Positions 6,801-10,709 of a stretch of 10,709 bases of DNA are shown piece by piece; position 1 is the stretch's first letter; the number at the start of each line of letters is the position of its first letter. Below the pieces are notes generated by a model. That model saw nothing but the letters and a program-made list of their open reading frames with translations. It did not search any database and was not told the origin of the DNA. The stretch spans positions 1 through 10,709 of the forward strand of contig JAISQS010000497.1 of assembly GCA_031274045.1 (NCBI GenBank), given 5' to 3'. The position numbers and the translations under genes were made by a program. This stretch comes from Planctomycetaceae bacterium. GTDB lineage: Bacteria > Planctomycetota > Planctomycetia > Pirellulales > Thermoguttaceae.

Positions 6801-7000
6801 CCTTATTTTTACCTGATTTTTCCTGAACAAAACAACCTTAGTAGCGTGAGTAGTTTTTAGTTGTCAGTTTTTAGTTTTCAGTGTCAATCCACTAAAAACT
6901 AAAAACTCGCTACTAAATAAGGTAATAAGGTTATGTCTGTGGGTGATTCACGGGCTACTAAGGTTGTTTTTGTAAGAAAATCAGGTCGTAAATAAGGTTT
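6798..7000. mobile_element. MITE-like imperfect palindrome, about 200 bp
   Basis: The left arm 6798-6845 is an inverted copy of the right arm 6954-7000. Both read GCTACTAAGGTTGTTTT, then a G/A-rich part ending AAATCAGGT, then AAATAAGGTT, with a few mismatches and small gaps. Between them lies a second imperfect palindrome: GTAGCG...GTTTTTAGTT from 6841 pairs with ACTAAAAACT...CGCTAC, ending at 6913. There is no transposase ORF inside. A half-copy at 4734-4809 shows that the sequence is dispersed. It could be a non-autonomous transposable element or a REP/BIME-type repeat. Its place between two convergent genes also allows a terminator role. Confidence 0.55.
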
Positions 7001-7040
7001 GTTTTTTCTACTGCGTTGAAGTATTGCACTGAAGGAATGA

Positions 7041-7110
7041 ATCGCTCGGTAGAGGATGCATTCCTACGGAATGCATGTTTGTATGAGGACATCTTTTTCT
7101 ACCGAGCGAT
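7041..7110. repeat. Nested double inverted repeat
   Basis: The outer arms ATCGCTCGGTAGA (7041-7053) and TCTACCGAGCGAT (7098-7110) are perfect over 13 bp. Inside, ATGCATTCC (7056-7064) and GGAATGCAT (7068-7076) form a perfect 9-bp hairpin with a TAC loop. The last outer base is followed directly by the 15-nt tandem array. The structure lies between convergent genes and has no supported coding role. Confidence 0.8.
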
Positions 7111-7212
7111 GCAAACCTACGGCTTGCAAAGCTACGGATTGCAAAGCTACGGATTGCAAAGCTACGGCTTGCAAAGCTACGGCTTGTAAAGCTACGGCTT
7201 GCAAAGCTACGA
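7111..7212. repeat. 15-nt tandem repeat array, about seven units
   Basis: The units of GCAAAGCTACGGCTT start at 7111, 7126, 7141, 7156, 7171, 7186 and 7201 (the last is partial), with changes at only a few positions (CTT/ATT, GCAAA/GTAAA, AGC/ACC). Each unit can fold as AAGC-TACG-GCTT. The array ends 20 nt before the stop codon of the FAD oxidoreductase on the other strand. All three plus-strand frames are open through it because 15 is a multiple of three. Confidence 0.9.
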
Positions 7213-7231
7213 TAATTTGACTCACAAGCAT

Positions 7232-8626
7232 TTAGTTCAAGAGGTATTGATTTGCGATGGTAATTCCGCTGACGATTGCGCCGATGATTCCGATCATTCC
7301 TTGATCTGTTCCGCAGACGTATAGATTTTCCAAATGCGTTCTGCCGTCGTATTTTTTGTCTGGAGTGCCGTAGATTGCGCCGTTTTCTCTGCCGGTGAAT
7401 CGGCTGACAGTCAGCGGCGTGAACATGTCAGTATCAACTACATGCTTGCGAAAATCAGGCATGAAACGGATTGCAGATTCAAGCGTCTTGTCATACCAAA
7501 GAAGTTTTTCTTTGCGATATTCTTCCGGCGATAAACCTTTCCATCTGTCAAAATTTGCTAACGCCGTTATCCGAATAAGCCCCTCACCAAGCGATTCTGT
7601 GTAGTCAAAATTATTCGGCGAACAAATCACTCCACTCCGCAAATCGACCGGCGAACTTGGCTTCTCATAAGAAAAATTTCCGGAGTCATTGAAGAACACA
7701 ATCGTTCTATCATGTCCCCATTGCTTCGGTTCTTTGTCTAACACACTTATCGTTTCAACAAACCCTAGTTGTCCGGATCCGAGTTGTTTTCCGTGATCGA
7801 TGTTGTCGACATTGACCGGACAATCGCAAAGCTGCATCGTCTCCGACCAACCCGCCGACGATAAAACATTTTTTGCCACCACCTCCGTACCATCTGTCAA
7901 CTGAATTTTTTCAACACGCCCAAACTTTGAAAATATACGTCTCACCCCAGTACGTAAACGCAACTCGCCGCCGAGCGTCTTGAACTTCTGCAACAACTTT
8001 CGCAATATCAACCGCACCCCGTCAAACGGACGCGCAAAACCTTCAAGGAATATTGAACGGAACATGATGCAGAATTGTCCGAATTCCATGTCACGCTCCC
8101 GCGCTCCGCCGTAATAAAGAATCGGACAAAAAATCATCTCCGCAAGAAGCGGCTCCGAAATATGACGGCGAACAAACTCACGCGCCGAACCGCCGGAATT
8201 GCCAAGACCCAACTGATCATAATCAAGAAGCTCATTGACAAGACTCATCAATCCGTCAATTTGACGCGGAAAAAACTTCCGCACCTCCGAAACAAAAAGC
8301 TCAAAATGATTGTTAAAATTTAACCGAATATCAGGAAACGCAATCGTTGATCCCAACTGCGGCACAAGCGCAAGCTCATCCCAAGTCAACCGTAAATGCC
8401 GCAACAACCGAGAAAGAGGTCCCGATTTTGTCCCTTTCGGAACGTAATTTGTGAGAGCGTGAAGCCCGACATCAAGCGTGCGACCGCGTTGACGATAAAA
8501 CGAATTTAACCCGCCAATCGCGTGATGTTGCTCCAATATACAAACACGCTTACTATAATGAGCAAGCCGAATACCAGCCGCAAGCCCGGACATACCAGCA
8601 CCAATTATTACCGCATCATAAGACAT
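7232..8626 (-). CDS. FAD-dependent oxidoreductase, phytoene desaturase (CrtI/CrtN-like) family
   Basis: The product has 464 residues. The N-terminus VIIGAGMSGLAAGIRLA (6-22) is a GxGxxG FAD-binding fold followed by acidic Glu32 and GGLNSFYRQRGRTLDVGLHAL, the usual second FAD segment of this family. The C-terminus has PLTVSRFTGRENGAIYG (404-420) and NLYVCGTDQGMIGIIGAIVSG (434-454), the FAD-closing motif. Length and order fit carotenoid desaturase, CrtN/HpnE-type and retinol saturase-like enzymes that oxidise isoprenoid or squalene chains. The exact substrate cannot be read from the sequence. A strong Shine-Dalgarno sequence lies upstream. The VanZ-like gene is 159 bp upstream on the same strand, so co-transcription is possible but not shown. 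The gene converges with the 557-residue gene. Confidence 0.88.
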   Translation of the reverse strand: MSYDAVIIGAGMSGLAAGIRLAHYSKRVCILEQHHAIGGLNSFYRQRGRTLDVGLHALTNYVPKGTKSGPLSRLLRHLRLTWDELALVPQLGSTIAFPDIRLNFNNHFELFVSEVRKFFPRQIDGLMSLVNELLDYDQLGLGNSGGSAREFVRRHISEPLLAEMIFCPILYYGGARERDMEFGQFCIMFRSIFLEGFARPFDGVRLILRKLLQKFKTLGGELRLRTGVRRIFSKFGRVEKIQLTDGTEVVAKNVLSSAGWSETMQLCDCPVNVDNIDHGKQLGSGQLGFVETISVLDKEPKQWGHDRTIVFFNDSGNFSYEKPSSPVDLRSGVICSPNNFDYTESLGEGLIRITALANFDRWKGLSPEEYRKEKLLWYDKTLESAIRFMPDFRKHVVDTDMFTPLTVSRFTGRENGAIYGTPDKKYDGRTHLENLYVCGTDQGMIGIIGAIVSGITIANQYLLN

Positions 8627-8633
8627 TCTTTAA

Positions 8634-8644
8634 TCTCCTCCCCT
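8634..8644 (-). promoter_or_regulatory. Ribosome binding site of the FAD oxidoreductase
   Basis: On the minus strand AGGGGAGGAGA precedes the ATG at 8624-8626; the GGAGG core ends 10 nt before it. This supports the chosen start. Confidence 0.75.
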
Positions 8645-8679
8645 TTCAAATATCAACATTCATAACACCCGAAATCACA

Positions 8680-8711
8680 AAAACAAAAAACGCCCCGCAT
8701 GTACCGCACGC
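8680..8711 (-). terminator. Possible terminator after the VanZ-like gene
   Basis: On the minus strand a short stem GCGTG/CATGC (8707-8711 with 8697-8701) is followed after GGGGCG by a T-rich run (TTTTTTGTTTTT, 8679-8690). The stem has five pairs including one wobble, so it is weak, but the T-run favours termination between the two genes. Confidence 0.3.
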
Positions 8712-8785
8712 CCCACAAGAGACGACATAGTCTACCAAAAATTTGATTTACGACAATACACACACCGCATCATCACATCACACGG

Positions 8786-9151
8786 TCATCTTTTAATGAA
8801 AAATTTCAGGCAATATTTTACGATTGAGCCGCACAATATGCCAACAAGGATTCCGCTGAAATCTTGGAAGATGTCATTCAACTCAAAGGAACGTATTGGC
8901 AGAAAATGTTGGACAACTTCGGTAAGAATTGCGTAGAAGATAAGAACCGATCCGCAAATTTGAAAATTACCCCACTTGCGATCCAACTCAACCAACAGAC
9001 CAAGCAACGTAAACGTTATCAAATGCGCAAAACCAGCAACATCATCCGGCGGAGTATAACCATACAACAACTCACGCGGATCAGGAAGCCAAAGAAGCAA
9101 CGTCAAAAAGATAATATAAAATATCGTAAAATAATGTAAAAAACGAACCAT
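8786..9151 (-). CDS. VanZ-like small membrane protein
   Basis: The product has 121 residues starting MVRFLHYFTIFYIIF. It has about four hydrophobic segments (about 5-22, 41-53, 64-76 and 98-115). The block TEVVQHFLPIRSFELNDIFQDFSGILVG (77-104) matches the VanZ-family pattern of Glu, Gln and Pro-x-Arg-Ser-Phe-Glu followed by Asp-x-x-x-(N/D)-x-x-G. GFAHLITFTLLGLL (40-53) fits the conserved His-containing helix. VanZ itself gives low-level teicoplanin resistance, but most family members have no known role. The frame stays open upstream to 9517, through the tandem repeats of the island. I reject that extension because it would add Pro/Arg/Ser-rich 11-residue repeats copied from a non-coding element. 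The ATG at 9149-9151 has no clear Shine-Dalgarno sequence. The FAD oxidoreductase follows after 159 bp. Confidence 0.75.
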   Translation of the reverse strand: MVRFLHYFTIFYIIFLTLLLWLPDPRELLYGYTPPDDVAGFAHLITFTLLGLLVELDRKWGNFQICGSVLIFYAILTEVVQHFLPIRSFELNDIFQDFSGILVGILCGSIVKYCLKFFIKR

Positions 9152-9273
9152 GAAAATAATGTAAACTGTTTGTACTTGAAATTTCCTGTAATAACACAAG
9201 TCATAAACGCATTCGCGTAACGTTAGCGACGGCAGCTTGCTACCGACGAAATGGGGGCGTGAAAAGCATTGGT

Positions 9274-9371
9274 GATCGTAAGGAGGCAACCGACTGCCGG
9301 GCGGTGATCGTAAGGTGGGCAACCGACTGCCGGGCGGTGATCGTAAGGCGGGCAACCGACTGCCAGGCGGT
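9274..9371. repeat. Three tandem 32-33-nt units
   Basis: Units GATCGTAAGG...GGCGGT occupy 9274-9305 (32 nt), 9306-9338 (33 nt) and 9339-9371 (33 nt), with only a few differences, and no spacers separate them, so this is not CRISPR. Each contains GGCAACCGACTGCC. The related left locus (536-566) has one unit. Confidence 0.9.
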
Positions 9372-9390
9372 TGCGTCGGCGCAAGCCGAC
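9352..9390. repeat. Two adjacent stem-loops at the end of the tandem units
   Basis: GCAACCG (9352-9358) pairs with CGGTTGC (9368-9374). Directly after it GTCGGC (9375-9380) pairs with GCCGAC (9385-9390) around GCAA, a GNRA-type loop if transcribed. This hairpin pair reappears at 515-555 in inverse orientation. Confidence 0.8.
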
Positions 9391-9453
9391 AACGGGATCG
9401 CCAAAACGCACCGGAAATTTTATCGCCCCAAACCAAAAAACGCTGGCGTTGTA

Positions 9454-9477
9454 GGGGCGAGGCTTGCCCTCGTCCCC
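9454..9477. repeat. GGGGCGAGG stem-loop
   Basis: GGGGCGAGG (9454-9462) pairs with CCTCGTCCCC (9468-9477) with one bulged T and the loop CTTGC. The preceding GTAG resembles a common dispersed 'GTAGGGGCGA...' bacterial repeat. Confidence 0.65.
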
Positions 9478-9503
9478 AAGAGGAGCGGAACACGCATTGG
9501 CAA

Positions 9504-9552
9504 CGTAAGGTGGGCAAACGTAAGGTGGGTAACCGACCGCCGGACGGTTACG
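9504..9552. repeat. Further direct copies of the CGTAAGGTGGG unit
   Basis: CGTAAGGTGGGCAAA (from 9504) is a partial copy followed at once by a fuller copy, 9519-9552. In the latter the stem is GTAACCG (9529-9535) with CGGTTAC (9545-9551). Compared with GCAACCG/CGGTTGC elsewhere, both partners have changed, so pairing is kept. Confidence 0.8.
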
Positions 9553-9586
9553 TCGCCAGTGAATCATTATCGCTCGCCGAAAACAC

Positions 9587-9617
9587 AACCGCCCAGCAGT
9601 CGGTTGCCCACCTTACG
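9587..9617. repeat. Inverted copy of the repeat unit
   Basis: On the minus strand this reads CGTAAGGTGGGCAACCGACT and continues to GGCGGTT, the same unit as at 9306-9338 but in opposite orientation. Together with 9306-9338 it could form a large cruciform. Confidence 0.85.
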
Positions 9618-9660
9618 TTCTCCAACACGTCTTGGCGTTCCTTCCAAACTTATTCGATTT

Positions 9661-9735
9661 CCTAATGCACTTAGGCGGGCGGGATGCCCGCGTTCCAGTC
9701 CGCGCCGCTACGCGGCGATTGTCGGCTACGCCGAC
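9661..9735. repeat. Array of four consecutive hairpins
   Basis: Four perfect small palindromes follow each other. CCTAA/TTAGG spans 9661-9675. GCGGGC/GCCCGC spans 9675-9691 with loop GGGAT. CGCCGC/GCGGCG spans 9703-9717 with loop TAC. GTCGGC/GCCGAC spans 9721-9735 with loop TAC. The last stem is the same as in the hairpins at 9375-9390 and 593-608. Confidence 0.85.
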
Positions 9736-9831
9736 GGGAACGGTTTGGAATATCAATACGATTACCACCACATCACGTCAATGACAAGCCCATGTCGATA
9801 ACGGATCGGCTGGCTTTGTTTTGGAACAAGT

Positions 9832-10709
9832 CTATTTTTTATCGTAGATTGGTTTGTATCTGTATTCTGTTTCTAGTACGTAGATTGATAAGCATGTAGT
9901 ATATAGTCTGCCGTATAATTTTCCCCATTCGTCAGCAACAGGTTTATTCGGATGCCAACTTCCGGCTTCTTCGCCTTTTTTTTCTTGGTATTCGGGCAAA
10001 GTTTTCTTGACATGTTCGTTCCAAGTTTGCCACGCTTCGCCGCCGTAGTTGTGCAATGCCATTGATGCGTAGAACCAATAGTAGACGTTTCTGTTGTAAT
10101 GTTCTTTGAATGTGGGCAAATTTTCATTCTCGATCAAAAATTCCATACCTTTTTTTAATCTTGAGTCGGTATGTTTCCACCCGATTAGTTCGCGGCAAAA
10201 CAACGCTTCCGCTGTCATTGATTTTCGTATTGTTTCGCCTTTGGCATTTCTGTACGAATATTGGCTTCCGTTATCTTGTGCGACCGAATCGAGGAATTTG
10301 CCAACGTTATCAAATACGCTATTGGCAACATTTATCTTTGCCATCTTCGCCGTCATCAACGCCATCACAATCCATCCCGTTACCGACACGTCCGAACCTG
10401 CCACATAACGGTCTGCGACGTATCGCCAGCCGCCTTCAATACTTTGGTATCGTACACAATATCCGGCAGCATTCACAGCAGCACTTCGCAATGATTCATC
10501 TTCCGTCATCGTCAATAACTCACAGATCGCAATCGTACAAATTCCCTGCGTATAAAAACGATCATTCACCGGCGCATTATCATCAAAAAAACAACCATTG
10601 CTTTTTTGTTGCGCTAAAAGCCATTGCCAACCTTTGTGTACTGTTTGGATGTAGTTTTCAAATGCCGGATTAGTTGAAATCGGCGTGACTCCGTAACCTT
10701 GAAACGCGA
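9832..10709 (-). CDS. Prenyltransferase/squalene oxidase-repeat protein (5' end outside window)
   Basis: The frame is open from the right edge to the stop codon at 9832-9834, giving 291 visible residues, the C-terminal part. The GTG at 10567-10569 is internal: the frame continues upstream as ...GYGVTPISTNPAFENYIQ... without a stop. Repeated alpha-barrel motifs typical of the squalene-hopene cyclase/prenyltransferase fold are visible: GWQWLLAQQKSNGCF, QSIEGGWRYVADRYVAGSDVSVTGWIVMAL and MTAEALFCRELIGW. The end, YYWFYASMALHNYGGEAWQTWN and later LYTTCLSIYVLETEYRYKPIY, is one I associate with planctomycete members of this family. These are often large, multi-copy proteins of unknown reaction. The DxDD acid motif of true squalene-hopene cyclases is not in the visible part, so terpene cyclisation should not be assumed. 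Confidence 0.85.
   Translation of the reverse strand, partial: AFQGYGVTPISTNPAFENYIQTVHKGWQWLLAQQKSNGCFFDDNAPVNDRFYTQGICTIAICELLTMTEDESLRSAAVNAAGYCVRYQSIEGGWRYVADRYVAGSDVSVTGWIVMALMTAKMAKINVANSVFDNVGKFLDSVAQDNGSQYSYRNAKGETIRKSMTAEALFCRELIGWKHTDSRLKKGMEFLIENENLPTFKEHYNRNVYYWFYASMALHNYGGEAWQTWNEHVKKTLPEYQEKKGEEAGSWHPNKPVADEWGKLYGRLYTTCLSIYVLETEYRYKPIYDKK

Larger units (their letters stand above)
9152..9831. other. Repeat island without a supported gene
   Basis: These 680 bases lie between two minus-strand genes and are more GC-rich than the flanks. They hold several GTCGGC/GCAACCG repeat units in both orientations and at least six stem-loops, listed separately. Overlapping open frames exist on both strands, but their translations (ATDCRAVIVR, PPGSRLPTLRS repeats) are direct readings of the DNA repeats. 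I see no ribosome binding site or domain. Confidence 0.7.

Noticed and set aside
9274..9371. CRISPR array
   Set aside because: The units are contiguous without unique spacers and no cas gene is present.
9152..9517. N-terminal extension of the VanZ-like frame with Pro/Arg/Ser-rich 11-residue repeats
   Set aside because: The repeats are the translation of the 33-nt DNA repeat, which also exists outside this frame and in inverse orientation. VanZ-like proteins normally begin at the first hydrophobic helix, as the ATG at 9149-9151 does.
9259..9801. 180-codon plus-strand frame through the repeat island (ATDCRAVIVR repeats)
   Set aside because: Its regularity comes from the 33-nt repeat length; there is no domain, no ribosome binding site, and the same DNA is open in several frames on both strands.
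9832..10709. Pairing of the cyclase-like gene with the FAD oxidoreductase as a squalene/carotenoid pathway
   Set aside because: The cyclase acid motif is not visible, such repeat proteins are very common in planctomycetes, and a 680-bp repeat island separates the genes.

Overview
The window looks like chromosomal DNA of a planctomycete (Planctomycetota). This is inferred from two gene families. The 557-residue secreted protein at 4990-6663 carries the 'PDAPNLYPALTQLP' block and the 'EAIRYYAAIHNKLPESLDDIK' C-terminal pattern that I know from large planctomycete paralogue families. The gene at the right edge is a prenyltransferase/squalene-oxidase-repeat protein of the kind that is abundant in that phylum. 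Intergenic spaces are long and rich in palindromic repeats, and the genes do not form tight operons.

Layout, left to right. 1-402: 3' end of an unrecognised gene (+). 403-725: spacer with GTCGGC-type hairpin repeats and a (CTTCC)4 tract. 726-2060: a WbpA-like nucleotide-sugar dehydrogenase (-). 2061-2723: divergent regulatory region with a good sigma-54 promoter match. 2724-4547: an ammonium channel fused to a C-terminal P-II signalling domain (+). 4548-4989: spacer with a hairpin and one arm of a dispersed repeat. 4990-6663: planctomycete-type secreted protein (+). 6664-7231: convergent spacer with a 200-bp imperfect palindrome resembling a MITE, a nested hairpin and seven 15-nt tandem units. 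7232-8626: phytoene-desaturase-type FAD oxidoreductase (-). 8786-9151: small VanZ-like membrane protein (-). 9152-9831: repeat island without a convincing gene. 9832-10709: C-terminal part of a squalene-cyclase-like repeat protein (-).

How the genes work together: there is no clear single pathway. The best functional unit is the amt/P-II fusion with its own sigma-54 promoter, which points to nitrogen-controlled ammonium uptake with the regulator carried on the transporter. The sugar dehydrogenase should feed surface polysaccharide synthesis. The FAD oxidoreductase could act in isoprenoid/carotenoid chemistry, but context does not prove it. The most unusual non-coding content is two families of structured repeats. 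One is a GTCGGC/GCAACCG family found at both ends of the window, with a compensatory base-pair change in a stem. The other is a MITE-like family whose arms flank the 557-residue gene as direct repeats.
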